Positions 32,358 through 41,473 of a stretch of DNA of 64,000 bases are shown here, one piece after another. Numbering within the stretch: the first letter of the stretch is position 1; each line of letters opens with the position of its first letter. Position numbers and translations under genes: made by a program. The stretch comes from an uncultured Candidatus Saccharibacteria bacterium (GTDB lineage: Bacteria; Patescibacteriota; Saccharimonadia; Saccharimonadales; Saccharimonadaceae). The notes beneath the pieces are model-generated. The model saw only the letters and a list, made by a program, of their open reading frames with translations, was not told the DNA's origin and made no database searches. The stretch is taken from the NCBI GenBank assembly GCA_937859515.1, contig CALMAK010000005.1, forward strand, positions 1 to 64,000. The letters run 5' to 3'.

Positions 32358-34457
32358 CTATTTCGAGCGCTTTTCGATAACTTCCTGTGCTACATTTGGT
32401 GGTACTTCTTCGTACTGCGCAAGCTCCATCGTTGAAGCCGCACGACCCTGTGACATCGAACGGATGTCGTTGGTGTAGCCAAACATACTTGCAAGTGGCA
32501 CAAAACCACGAACCAGTTTGGCACCACCAGGAATGTCTTCCATCGCGTCAATGCGTCCACGACGCGCGTTAAGGTCACCGATAACATCACCCATGAACTC
32601 TTCAGGAGTCGAGACTTCTACCTTCATAACTGGCTCAAGGAGCACTGGCTTCGCTTTAGGGATACCTTCCTTAACTGCTAGAACACCGGCAAGGTTAAAG
32701 GCAAGTTCAGATGAGTCAACATCGTGATATGAACCATCGTACAATGTCGCCTTAACGTTGATCATTGGATAGCCGGCAATGACACCGCCAGTCAAGGTAT
32801 CGCGGATACCCTTCTGAACAGCTGGGCGATACTCCTGCGGCACCACACCACCCTTAATTTCATCGACAAATTCAAAGGTTTCAGCACTATCTTCTGGCAG
32901 TGGTTCAAATCGAATCCAAACATCACCGTACTGACCACGACCACCAGATTGCTTGGCATGCTTGCCCTGTGCTTCGGCAACACCACGAATTGTTTCACGG
33001 TAGGCAACTTGTGGTTCACCAACGTTTGCTTCAACATTAAATTCACGCTTCATGCGATCGATCAGAATGTCGAGGTGCAGTTCACCCATACCAGACATGA
33101 TTGTCTGACCAGTCTCTTCGTCAGTGTGAACACGAAAGGTTGGGTCTTCTTCGGCAAGACGCTGCAAGGCAATACCCATCTTTTCCTGGTCAGCCTTCGT
33201 CTTTGGCTCAACCGCAATCGATACTGGTGGTTCTTGGAACTCGATACCCTCAAGCTGGATTGGATGCGCAGGATCCGCCAGAGTTGCACCCGTAAAGGTG
33301 TCTTTGAGGCCTACGACTGCTGCGATGTCACCAGCCTTAATCTCATCAATGTCCTCACGCTTATCAGCGTGCATACGAACGATACGACCGACGCGCTCTT
33401 TGTTACCAGTTGTCGTGTTCAAAACATAGCTACCAGCTTTCAACGTACCGCTATATACACGGATAAAGATTAGCTTGCCGACAAATGGGTCGGTTGCAAT
33501 CTTAAACGCCAATGCGGCGAGAGGCTCTGAAACATCAGACTTGCGCTCTTCGACGTTGCCAGTTTTAGGGTTCTTACCCTGAGCAGCTTCGATATCAAGA
33601 GGCGATGGCAGAAAGTCAGCCACGAGGTCAAGTACTTTCTCAACAATCACACCACGACCGTCACCACCAGTAACAAGGAAGAAGTCGCCGGCAAGCACGC
33701 GCGAACGTAGTGCCGCTTTTAGCTCTTCGGTTGTAATTGCATCTTCACCTTCATCAAGGAACTTCATCATTAGTTCGTCGTCGGCTTCAACAGCATTTTC
33801 AACAAGAAGTGAGCGCGCATGCTTGGCTTTTTCCAGCATGTCAGCAGGAATCTCACCAGGAATTAATTCCTTGTCAGCATAGTCAGTATAGGTATACGCC
33901 TTCATATCAATGAGATCGACAACACCATTAATGTCCTTTTCAAAACCAATTGGAATATGAACAGGAAACGCTTGCTTGCTCAAACGATTGTGAATTGACT
34001 CAAGACTCTTCCAGAAATCACCACCAATTTGATTAATCTTGTTGATGAAACAAATACGAGGCACACCATACTTGTTTGCCTGGCGCCATACCGTTTCGGT
34101 CTGCGCCTCAACGCCCATCTTACCGTCAAAGACCGTCACTGCACCGTCAAGGACACGCAGTGAGCGCTCAACCTCAGCGGTAAAGTCGATGTGACCTGGG
34201 GTGTCAATGATGTTAATCTTGTGACCCTTCCAGAATGCTGTTACAGCAGCAGAAGTAATCGTGATACCACGTTCTTTCTCTTGCGCCATCCAGTCGGTGG
34301 TTGCACCCGCTGGGTCATCACCCTTGACGAGACCGATCTTATGGTTGATACCCGTGCGGTACAAAATACCTTCGGTTGTTGTTGTCTTACCGGCGTCAAT
34401 GTGCGCGATAATACCGATATTGCGATAGTCCTTTAGTGGGACGTCTTTTGCTGCCAT
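32358..34457 (-). CDS. fusA: Elongation factor G with an altered G4 motif
   Basis: EF-G (699 residues) drives translocation. G1 is AHIDAGKT (about residue 18), G3 is DTPGHIDFT, and the domain II-V signatures (such as [12 protein letters not shown]-like [11 protein letters not shown]) are present. The guanine-specificity motif NKxD reads NKIN (followed by QIGGDF), with Asn in place of the Asp that reads the guanine base; the underlying codon AAT is clear. The protein is otherwise full-length and has no competing fusA copy in the window. It is monocistronic, away from rpsL-rpsG. Confidence 0.95.
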   Translation of the reverse strand: MAAKDVPLKDYRNIGIIAHIDAGKTTTTEGILYRTGINHKIGLVKGDDPAGATTDWMAQEKERGITITSAAVTAFWKGHKINIIDTPGHIDFTAEVERSLRVLDGAVTVFDGKMGVEAQTETVWRQANKYGVPRICFINKINQIGGDFWKSLESIHNRLSKQAFPVHIPIGFEKDINGVVDLIDMKAYTYTDYADKELIPGEIPADMLEKAKHARSLLVENAVEADDELMMKFLDEGEDAITTEELKAALRSRVLAGDFFLVTGGDGRGVIVEKVLDLVADFLPSPLDIEAAQGKNPKTGNVEERKSDVSEPLAALAFKIATDPFVGKLIFIRVYSGTLKAGSYVLNTTTGNKERVGRIVRMHADKREDIDEIKAGDIAAVVGLKDTFTGATLADPAHPIQLEGIEFQEPPVSIAVEPKTKADQEKMGIALQRLAEEDPTFRVHTDEETGQTIMSGMGELHLDILIDRMKREFNVEANVGEPQVAYRETIRGVAEAQGKHAKQSGGRGQYGDVWIRFEPLPEDSAETFEFVDEIKGGVVPQEYRPAVQKGIRDTLTGGVIAGYPMINVKATLYDGSYHDVDSSELAFNLAGVLAVKEGIPKAKPVLLEPVMKVEVSTPEEFMGDVIGDLNARRGRIDAMEDIPGGAKLVRGFVPLASMFGYTNDIRSMSQGRAASTMELAQYEEVPPNVAQEVIEKRSK

Positions 34458-34571
34458 AGCGTTGCTTGTTCCTTCTTTGATTAATAACTTAGGCTACTTA
34501 CACACATATTTAAGACCATATGAAAAATAGCGCTTTGGTGCAAGTATAACATAGATAATGGCCTTTTACCA

Positions 34572-36296
34572 CTACTGGCCAGTCCATTCCTCCATGTCTC
34601 TTTTGTACGTAATGCGATACCCTTTTGTTAGCTTGGGATCATCCATGCGGACCGCTACGACGTCTGCCGCTAGTGGTGCTACTTTGTCACCATCATTACC
34701 TGGCACCAATATCGGATCGGTCATAATTGCTGCCAGCGCAAATTCTGCTGGCTGGCTCTGGTCGACCGACGTAAACCACGCACCACGAAAATCGACAATC
34801 GTACCCCTCAGCGCCATATTATCCCCTGCATCAAAGTGGACCGTGCCCGTTACCTGATCGGGATGGTCCTTGTCCGGGAATCCAAACGTAATGTTATGAG
34901 TAAACACACAGTGACTCTCTGCCGTCTCACCACCCAGTAGATCAAACTTCTTCCCAAGAGACGGGAACATTCGTGTATGCTCAACTGTTATCTCGCCGCC
35001 ATCTACCATGCCACGAACCGTCTCAGAGTGCCTCTGAAATTCCTGCCCGATACTAATAAGACTATCTTCAATTGAGACTTCGTACCGGTCCGGTTGCTCC
35101 CTGAGGTCAAATTCGGTCGTATCAATGGTATCAACGAGGGTCACGAACTGCTCAAGCTCGGGTAAGATTGCTCGTTTGTCGCGCGCCCGGTACCACTGTA
35201 AGGCGTCTTCGTCGGAATCGAACTGCCACATCGCTGCCTTACCAAACCGTTTATGCGTGGAGCGCGAGCTCTGTACCTTCAGTTCCGGGGTGGCAGGAAT
35301 TTTACGCAGTTCAATCCCAGCATTTACTGAGCCGGGGGCTAGTTCAGTCACGATATACGATATCTTATGCGTTTTCTGGTCTATCTCAACAGCGATGACA
35401 TTGCCTCGCAGCTTTCGTTTTTTGCCCTTATGCCTCACCCACTCTCCATCGTCATCAAGGCCTTCGACCGATGCATATCCTTCAAAAATATGTCCGGCAT
35501 CGTTATCAAGATCAAGACGGGCAAACAGAAAAGCACCCAGACTTTCACGAAAGTCCGCTGGCAGGCTGAGCGTGGCAGGGATTTCAAGGCACGCCAGCCG
35601 CTTTAGCGCCAAAGCATCAGTTACAACCTCTGCCTCGTTGTCATCATACCAGCCCTCTCCCGGCAGCAATTCGAGGATTCGAGCATAGAGATCAGGATAT
35701 TGCATCATCAGAATCTGTTCAACATATTGATCCGACAATACGCTGGGACGCATATAATCAATATCATCTGGGTACATAATCAGTCCACCGGCAATTTCAG
35801 GGTCATCATGCTCTTCCTCAATCAGACGTGCCTGGTATTCAGTGCGAAATGTCATAAGGTACGAGACAGGGCTTGATTCGTCATCCTCTGATCGATCCGT
35901 ATCAATTGGACCAACACGCAGTCCGTGATCAGCCAGCCGCCAATACTCACCACGATGATCCTCTCCCTTATATAAGCCTCGTTCGCGAAAGAATGAATCA
36001 GCCAACAATTCAGACCTATCTTCTTCATTAAGCCACGGCGCAAGGCGCACTTTGCCGTATAACGACACTGAGTCATTGAAAAGCCCTATTTCCATCAAAT
36101 AGCTATTGAGCTTGCCACAACCGACACGGCTCGCATAGCTTCTTTCATCAGAATCTGTCAGATCCGTCGGCAGCTCTATCTGAGCTTGATGTACTGCCGC
36201 TATAATGCCACGCACCTTTGGATCCATTTCAAACAACCCAAGATCAGCCAGAGGATCATGCTCGCCAGGGATGTGCGGTGGCTCGAGATTTGTCAT
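34572..36296 (-). CDS. Large acidic hypothetical protein
   Basis: This 574-residue protein has no recognised domain. It is acidic and soluble, with no signal peptide or membrane segment. A Gly/Lys-rich stretch (about residues 285-300, KGKKRKLRGNVIAVEID) is the only strongly basic part. It appears to contain several alpha/beta domains and a C-terminal beta-rich part. The gene lies upstream of fusA on the same strand, 114 bases from it. It probably belongs to a lineage-specific family. Confidence 0.65.
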   Translation of the reverse strand: MTNLEPPHIPGEHDPLADLGLFEMDPKVRGIIAAVHQAQIELPTDLTDSDERSYASRVGCGKLNSYLMEIGLFNDSVSLYGKVRLAPWLNEEDRSELLADSFFRERGLYKGEDHRGEYWRLADHGLRVGPIDTDRSEDDESSPVSYLMTFRTEYQARLIEEEHDDPEIAGGLIMYPDDIDYMRPSVLSDQYVEQILMMQYPDLYARILELLPGEGWYDDNEAEVVTDALALKRLACLEIPATLSLPADFRESLGAFLFARLDLDNDAGHIFEGYASVEGLDDDGEWVRHKGKKRKLRGNVIAVEIDQKTHKISYIVTELAPGSVNAGIELRKIPATPELKVQSSRSTHKRFGKAAMWQFDSDEDALQWYRARDKRAILPELEQFVTLVDTIDTTEFDLREQPDRYEVSIEDSLISIGQEFQRHSETVRGMVDGGEITVEHTRMFPSLGKKFDLLGGETAESHCVFTHNITFGFPDKDHPDQVTGTVHFDAGDNMALRGTIVDFRGAWFTSVDQSQPAEFALAAIMTDPILVPGNDGDKVAPLAADVVAVRMDDPKLTKGYRITYKRDMEEWTGQ

Positions 36297-36349
36297 CGTG
36301 CTTTTTATCGTACCCCTGCTCGCTATTTATCTGCAAGCAAAAGCGTTAC

Positions 36350-37012
36350 TCAGAGACCCAACCCGCGCCACGCTGCATCCCAGTCATAACTACCATCGTC
36401 AATCTGCTCAATCTGAGATGCCAGCTTAGCCTGTTCTTGCGCATCAAACCTGCGCCTATGAATACGACATGCCAAAAACGCCGCCATGCCGATGCCCCTT
36501 CGGAACATGATCTGTTTGGTGACATCTCGTACGCACTTCTCCTCCCATCCTTCAATCACCTCACCCGCCGCATCGCCCATCGCCATCAACCCAAATCCCG
36601 ATATCTCAATAAGATCTTCGGCAATTTGGTGCTTATGATGCTCCTCATCGTCACCTTCAGGTGAAAACGACAACTCATCAAACATTTGTACCATATTTGC
36701 GCCTGTTGCAATGCCCCGATGCGCATGTGCCATGATCGCCAGCCCTGCCGCCGACCCATGAGTAAAGGCTTCAGTTGTCGTTAAGCGCTCATCCATACTG
36801 CCCGTTGACCGATCAACAGCCTCGATAACTAACCCCCATTGATGCGCACGTGACATATACTGACGTGTTTGTTGCAATGGCAGGGGTGCAATCTCTTCCG
36901 CTATTGCTAGTAGCATTGAATTCCTCCGACAAAACCTTGCATCAAGCGCATTCGACACACGCAAATAGTCATGAGGAGTTGGCGGAGGCGGTATATCTTG
37001 TTGCGCAACCAT
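36350..37012 (-). CDS. Hypothetical helical protein downstream of the YajQ gene
   Basis: This protein of 220 residues from ATG 37012 is not recognised. It is helix-rich with a His/Glu cluster (DDEEHHKHQIAEDLIE, about residues 119-134) and a Gly/Ala/Met-rich segment, and could bind metal. It follows the yajQ gene by 15 bases and may be co-transcribed with it. The start at 37012 is tentative, since the ribosome binding site is weak. Confidence 0.6.
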   Translation of the reverse strand: MVAQQDIPPPPTPHDYLRVSNALDARFCRRNSMLLAIAEEIAPLPLQQTRQYMSRAHQWGLVIEAVDRSTGSMDERLTTTEAFTHGSAAGLAIMAHAHRGIATGANMVQMFDELSFSPEGDDEEHHKHQIAEDLIEISGFGLMAMGDAAGEVIEGWEEKCVRDVTKQIMFRRGIGMAAFLACRIHRRRFDAQEQAKLASQIEQIDDGSYDWDAAWRGLGL

Positions 37013-37027
37013 AATACTATACAAACT

Positions 37028-37522
37028 CTAGCGATAATTGGTGTATTTCAATACAAAATCATAGTCTTGTGCATCTAATAGACGCATCGCAGCCTGTAAG
37101 TCATCTTTGCTGCCACTTGTGGCGCGCACCAGGTCACCCTGTATCTGCGTTTTGACCTTTGGCAGCTCCTCGCGCAGTAGTTTAGTAATCTTTTTGGCAT
37201 CATCTTGATCAAGACCTTGCTTGAACGGAATCTCTTGTGCTGCCTTGAGATTACTCTCAACCACTTCTTTAGTGAGGTCGAGGCTCTTAGAACTCTCGCC
37301 CCGTGCAACCAGCTTTTTACGAATAATATCAGTAATAGTGTCAAGCTGCCACGCACCTGCACCGGTAATCTTAAATCCAGTCTTGTCGCCCAACCACTCA
37401 ATTGCCGCGGGAGTTCCCTTGAAATCATACCGACTCGCGATCTCTTTTTCGACTGCTGCAAAGACGTTATTCATCTCAGCTTTGTTATATTCTGAAACGA
37501 TATCAAATGAAAATGTAGCCAT
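37028..37522 (-). CDS. yajQ: YajQ family protein
   Basis: This 164-residue protein matches YajQ from end to end: MATFSFDIVSEYNKAEMNN at the start, SRYDFKGT, and the C-terminal YTNYR. The family has two ferredoxin-like domains and binds nucleotides or RNA; some homologs bind cyclic di-GMP. Its role here is unknown. TGGTATACT lies 6 bases before the ATG, implying a leaderless mRNA. Confidence 0.9.
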   Translation of the reverse strand: MATFSFDIVSEYNKAEMNNVFAAVEKEIASRYDFKGTPAAIEWLGDKTGFKITGAGAWQLDTITDIIRKKLVARGESSKSLDLTKEVVESNLKAAQEIPFKQGLDQDDAKKITKLLREELPKVKTQIQGDLVRATSGSKDDLQAAMRLLDAQDYDFVLKYTNYR

Positions 37523-37528
37523 GCGTCC

Positions 37529-37537
37529 AGTATACCA
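37529..37537 (-). promoter_or_regulatory. Extended -10, leaderless promoter of yajQ
   Basis: TGGTATACT with hexamer at 37529-37534, ending 6 bases before the ATG at 37522. Confidence 0.6.
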
Positions 37538-38644
37538 CTACAACGTTGACTGGCGATAAAGAGGTGCAACATAGCGTGAGTCATGAAACTTTGTCCGACT
37601 CGTTACGTTACTAACAGCGTCATCGGCACCACGCTGATACAATTTGAGTAGCCGCAACACTGTTGATGATGCATGGTCGGTCATACGCACGTCCTCTGCG
37701 GTTGCAATGCCCTGATATACATTCGAAAAAGCATTGGTTGTCTCTCGCGGATCATTACGCCCGGCGATCGACAAATGCATCTTGCCTCTTACGATGAGTG
37801 CCTTATACCGCTCCCTGTCCCGCGCCGAGGCACGTGCCTTTACTTCTAACGGAATGACTTTCTTTATCCTGCCCCAGTGCTGATTCAGTATCGTCACATC
37901 ATGCGTCTGCCCTTGATGATAATACCCCGTATCAGCACGCGCCGAAGATGGTAACGGTATGTACCTCGGGTCGTCAAGATATAGCAACGTCAACAACGTA
38001 TTCGCCTCATGTATAAATCCCGTATGGCTCGCGGCCGCATTGACGTCCCGATGCACTGCAGCAAAACCTAGCTGCAAACCACTCGTCTGTGCAATGGCAA
38101 GGGTATCGACAAATGCCCGCTCACGCGTACCGTCAGTGACATTGCCGATGATAATTGACTTCATCAATGGAGCGTACGCCAAGTTCATGGCCGTTCGGTA
38201 CGACATCGCATCCTCAAAAAGATACTGCGGGGCATGTTCGTCCAGTAAATATTGCCCCATCTGAAGAGACTTCCCCCAACACTCTTCAGCCGCCCTGACG
38301 AGCTCAATCCGTCCCACTGTCGACTCGTTCTCAAGCACCAGCCCCGCCTCGGCATATGCCCACCCCGCTGCATCAAGATAGCGTGGTAGCTCTTCGTGCT
38401 GCAGTTCGTCGGCAATCTCAACCAACTCGTGGGCACCAGACTCACCAACGAATACTTTATGCATCCGAAGATACTTGTCATACGTCTCATTTTTGAGATA
38501 TCCACGATGATCGCGTAGTGCATCATATTCTTCTGGGAATTGACTGAAAGGTCGCTCGCCTGGAGACGGCAGCAGCTGTACTGTTTGGTGCGCGTCATAG
38601 CCCGGCAGTTTTGAGTCATGCGATACTGCCGAGCGTTCAATCAT
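37538..38644 (-). CDS. Hypothetical protein, 368 residues
   Basis: The protein is not recognised. It is soluble and largely helical; the central part (about residues 100-240) has Ala- and Leu-rich helices, and residues 255-300 contain a basic segment (KKVIPLEVKARASARDRERYK) that resembles nuclease or restriction-type P-E.K motifs in shape only. The gene ends 15 bases upstream of the yajQ start region on the same strand. It is divergent from the membrane protein at 38773. Confidence 0.6.
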   Translation of the reverse strand: MIERSAVSHDSKLPGYDAHQTVQLLPSPGERPFSQFPEEYDALRDHRGYLKNETYDKYLRMHKVFVGESGAHELVEIADELQHEELPRYLDAAGWAYAEAGLVLENESTVGRIELVRAAEECWGKSLQMGQYLLDEHAPQYLFEDAMSYRTAMNLAYAPLMKSIIIGNVTDGTRERAFVDTLAIAQTSGLQLGFAAVHRDVNAAASHTGFIHEANTLLTLLYLDDPRYIPLPSSARADTGYYHQGQTHDVTILNQHWGRIKKVIPLEVKARASARDRERYKALIVRGKMHLSIAGRNDPRETTNAFSNVYQGIATAEDVRMTDHASSTVLRLLKLYQRGADDAVSNVTSRTKFHDSRYVAPLYRQSTL

Positions 38645-38753
38645 TAGCGGACAATCTCCGCGATACCCCGATCGTCAACCAGTTGTTTGTTTCCCCTCAT
38701 TTAATTTTAGTTAACCATAACCTTTTGCTATGCGCAAATACTTTCTACAAAAG

Positions 38754-38768
38754 TGATACAATGAGGAA
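38754..38768 (+). promoter_or_regulatory. Extended -10 and ribosome binding site of the membrane protein gene
   Basis: TGATACAAT (hexamer 38757-38762) is followed at once by GAGGAA. The ATG at 38773 lies 10 bases after the -10, so the leader is only a few bases long and the apparent ribosome binding site may be mostly untranscribed. Confidence 0.45.
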
Positions 38769-38772
38769 TATT

Positions 38773-39513
38773 ATGAACAAGAAAGATGACAGCATGCGCC
38801 TATTCTGCTTTTCCCCGCCAGTCATGCTAGCAACTTTCTTGATTGAAATAGTGTTTGCGGTATATATTGCCTGGCGCTATAAAATGACAACTATCACACG
38901 CCTTATCATTGCTATCTTAGTGTTCTTGGCATTATTTCAGGGTGCCGAATATATGATTTGTGGCGGCCTCGGTATACCGGGTGGTACCTGGTCACGTCTT
39001 GGTTATGCATCAATCACAATGCTGCCACCACTTGGACTACATCTCATGCACCAGCTAGCTGGCAAAAAAGCTTCGGGCCTCGTGGGTGCAGCCTACGCAA
39101 CAGCCGCAGCCTTTATTATGTACTTTGTGTTTGTCGCCCAAGCGATCAGCGGTACAACATGTTACGCCAATTATGCCGTCTTTGACACTACCCAAGGCAG
39201 TACATTGCTGTATGGCTTGTACTATTACGGCTGGATGCTAGTTGCGATTGGCCTTGGCAGCCTATGGTCACGCACCCTCAAATCCAGTAAGAAGCCCGCA
39301 CTGATTTCGCTGATTATCGGTTATTTGTTATTTATTGTCCCTACCACCACCGTTAATATCATCGACCCCGCAACCCTATCGGGCATTCCATCAATCATGT
39401 GTGGTTTTGCCGTTATGCTGGCATTCATATTAACCTTGCGAGTAGCACCTGAATCAATTGCCAGGCGCGAGGATCGACATTCCTTGTTACCATTTCGCAA
39501 TCCTATTCGCTAA
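38773..39513 (+). CDS. Seven-helix membrane protein, MCFS-type/DUF6629-like
   Basis: This 246-residue protein from ATG 38773 starts near RLFCFSPPV, and has about seven transmembrane segments with a conserved-looking QGAEYM in the second or third. The early CFS and following QxxE resemble a poorly described seven-helix family (DUF6629); the match is from memory and weak. No function is known. It overlaps the end of the converging ABC transporter gene by 11 bases. Confidence 0.65.
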   Translation: MNKKDDSMRLFCFSPPVMLATFLIEIVFAVYIAWRYKMTTITRLIIAILVFLALFQGAEYMICGGLGIPGGTWSRLGYASITMLPPLGLHLMHQLAGKKASGLVGAAYATAAAFIMYFVFVAQAISGTTCYANYAVFDTTQGSTLLYGLYYYGWMLVAIGLGSLWSRTLKSSKKPALISLIIGYLLFIVPTTTVNIIDPATLSGIPSIMCGFAVMLAFILTLRVAPESIARREDRHSLLPFRNPIR

Positions 39514-41473
39514 ACTGACTCGTATATAAGGCCTCATATACCCCACCAGCCTTAACAAGGTTATTATGATTACCTTGTTCTACGATGTTGCCATCTTTCA
39601 TCACCAAAATCATATCGGCGTTACGAATTGTCGACAAACGATGGGCAATCACAAAGCTAGTGCGACCCTCAGTGAGCTTTTCCATCGCCTTTTGAATCAA
39701 TAGTTCAGTACGAGTGTCTACCGAGCTCGTAGCTTCATCCAAAATCATCATCGGCGCATCTGCCAGCATGGCACGGGCAATAGTGAGCAGTTGCTTTTCG
39801 CCCTCAGATATCGAATCAGTTTCCTCTCCAAGCACAGTATCATACCCGCCAGGCAACGTAGAAATGAAGTGATCTGCATGCGCAGCCTTAGCGGCAGCCA
39901 CAATTTGTTTGCGAGTAGCACCCAGCTTACCATAGGCGATATTATCAGCAATTGTACCATGAAACAGCCATGTATCCTGCAGTACCATGCCAAACTGTCG
40001 TCGCACATCAGAACGACCAAGATTTGCTACATCCTTCGAGTCAATACTGATAGAGCCGCTATCAAGATCATAGAAACGCATCAGCAAATTCACAATCGTG
40101 GTCTTTCCAGCCCCTGTCGGACCGACAATAGCAACCTTTTGCCCAGGCACAATACGAGCACTGAAGTCCTTAATAACTGGCTTGCCTTTGGTGTATTCAA
40201 AGTTGACGCCGTCAAAGATCACTTCGCCTTTAACATTCACAGGCAGTTTTTCGGTTGCTGCATGGTCCAGCTCTTCCGGCTCGTCGAGGAATTCAAACAC
40301 TCGCTCGGCTGCCGCTACTGTTGCCTGCAAAACATTCGCCACGTTAGCCGTCTGCATGATCGGCTGCGTGAACTGGTTCATGTATTGAATAAACGCCTGA
40401 ATACCACCAATAGAAATCCTACCGTTAAGCGCCAACCATCCACCCAACACTGCCACACCCACAAAGCCGAGGTTAGAGATAAACTGCATAATTGGCATCA
40501 TAAGTCCTGATAAAAACTGCGATCGCCAGCCATTTTCGTATAATTCGTGATTGGTTGCGTCAAACTTGCGAATAGATTTCTTCTCGCCATTGTAGACACG
40601 CATTACCGCATGTCCAGAGAAGATCTCCTCTACATGTCCATCAATAACACCCAAATTAGCCTGTTGACCCATGTAATACTTCTGTGAGAGCTTGACGATA
40701 ATACCTACCACTATCATGGTAACTGGCAAAATTACTAGTGCAAGTAGTGTTAGTTGCCAACTGATCGTCAGCATCATAATTAAGATTCCGACTATTGTCA
40801 CGATTGAGGTAATGATCTGCGTAGCACTCTGGTTAAGACTTTGTCCTATCGTCTCGATATCATTTGTAACACGACTAATCACCTCCCCAAATGGATGCTT
40901 ATCAAAATAACCCAAGGGCATCCGATTGACTTTTTGTGACAAGTCTCGGCGCATACGATATATGATCGCCTGCGTAATATTGGTCATGAGGTAACTCTGT
41001 ATATAGGCAAATACTGAACTTCCGATATAAAGGGCGATGAGCCATAGTCCAATCCCAGCTAACGCACCATAATCAATTCCTGGCCTTCCTTGCGAAAAAT
41101 CTACCGCGCCGAGCGCTACACGCTGTGCTTCGGGGATTGCATCGCGCTGTGCTGCAGGCATTTTGTCTAGCAGATCTACACCCATCGTACCAGCAGGCAA
41201 ATGAATGCCTTCGGGCAGATGCTCTGTTACTTTATCGTATGCCTGTCCGGCTACAAACCCATTAACTACTTCGTTAGTCATGTCACCAAGAATTTTTGGC
41301 GTTAACACCATGAATACAGTACTGGCGATGGCAAGAATTATAACAACTATTAGCATTACAGAGTGCGTGCGCAAGTAATCGGTCCAAATTGTCCGCAACG
41401 TCTGCTTGAAGTGTTTCGGCTTTGGTGCCGGACCTTTGCCGATCCCCATCGGTCCCCCTCGTCCCGGTCCCAT
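39503..41473 (-). CDS. ABC exporter half-transporter, consensus ATPase partner
   Basis: This 656-residue half-transporter has six transmembrane helices (about residues 30-380) and a C-terminal ATPase domain. Walker A is GPTGAGKTT, Walker B MMILDEATSSVD, the switch is AHR, but the signature is ISEGE instead of LSGGQ. It pairs with the upstream protein, as the genes overlap by one base. The complementary defects match the heterodimeric TM287/288 type of exporter with one active and one degenerate ATP site. The substrate (drug, lipid or peptide) is unknown. A Gly/Pro/Lys N-terminal extension precedes the first helix. Confidence 0.9.
   Translation of the reverse strand: MGPGRGGPMGIGKGPAPKPKHFKQTLRTIWTDYLRTHSVMLIVVIILAIASTVFMVLTPKILGDMTNEVVNGFVAGQAYDKVTEHLPEGIHLPAGTMGVDLLDKMPAAQRDAIPEAQRVALGAVDFSQGRPGIDYGALAGIGLWLIALYIGSSVFAYIQSYLMTNITQAIIYRMRRDLSQKVNRMPLGYFDKHPFGEVISRVTNDIETIGQSLNQSATQIITSIVTIVGILIMMLTISWQLTLLALVILPVTMIVVGIIVKLSQKYYMGQQANLGVIDGHVEEIFSGHAVMRVYNGEKKSIRKFDATNHELYENGWRSQFLSGLMMPIMQFISNLGFVGVAVLGGWLALNGRISIGGIQAFIQYMNQFTQPIMQTANVANVLQATVAAAERVFEFLDEPEELDHAATEKLPVNVKGEVIFDGVNFEYTKGKPVIKDFSARIVPGQKVAIVGPTGAGKTTIVNLLMRFYDLDSGSISIDSKDVANLGRSDVRRQFGMVLQDTWLFHGTIADNIAYGKLGATRKQIVAAAKAAHADHFISTLPGGYDTVLGEETDSISEGEKQLLTIARAMLADAPMMILDEATSSVDTRTELLIQKAMEKLTEGRTSFVIAHRLSTIRNADMILVMKDGNIVEQGNHNNLVKAGGVYEALYTSQFSE

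Noticed and set aside
37013-37021. TATAGT before the 36350-37012 gene as its promoter
   Set aside because: It is 3 bases from the ATG, too close to serve it; co-transcription with yajQ is simpler.
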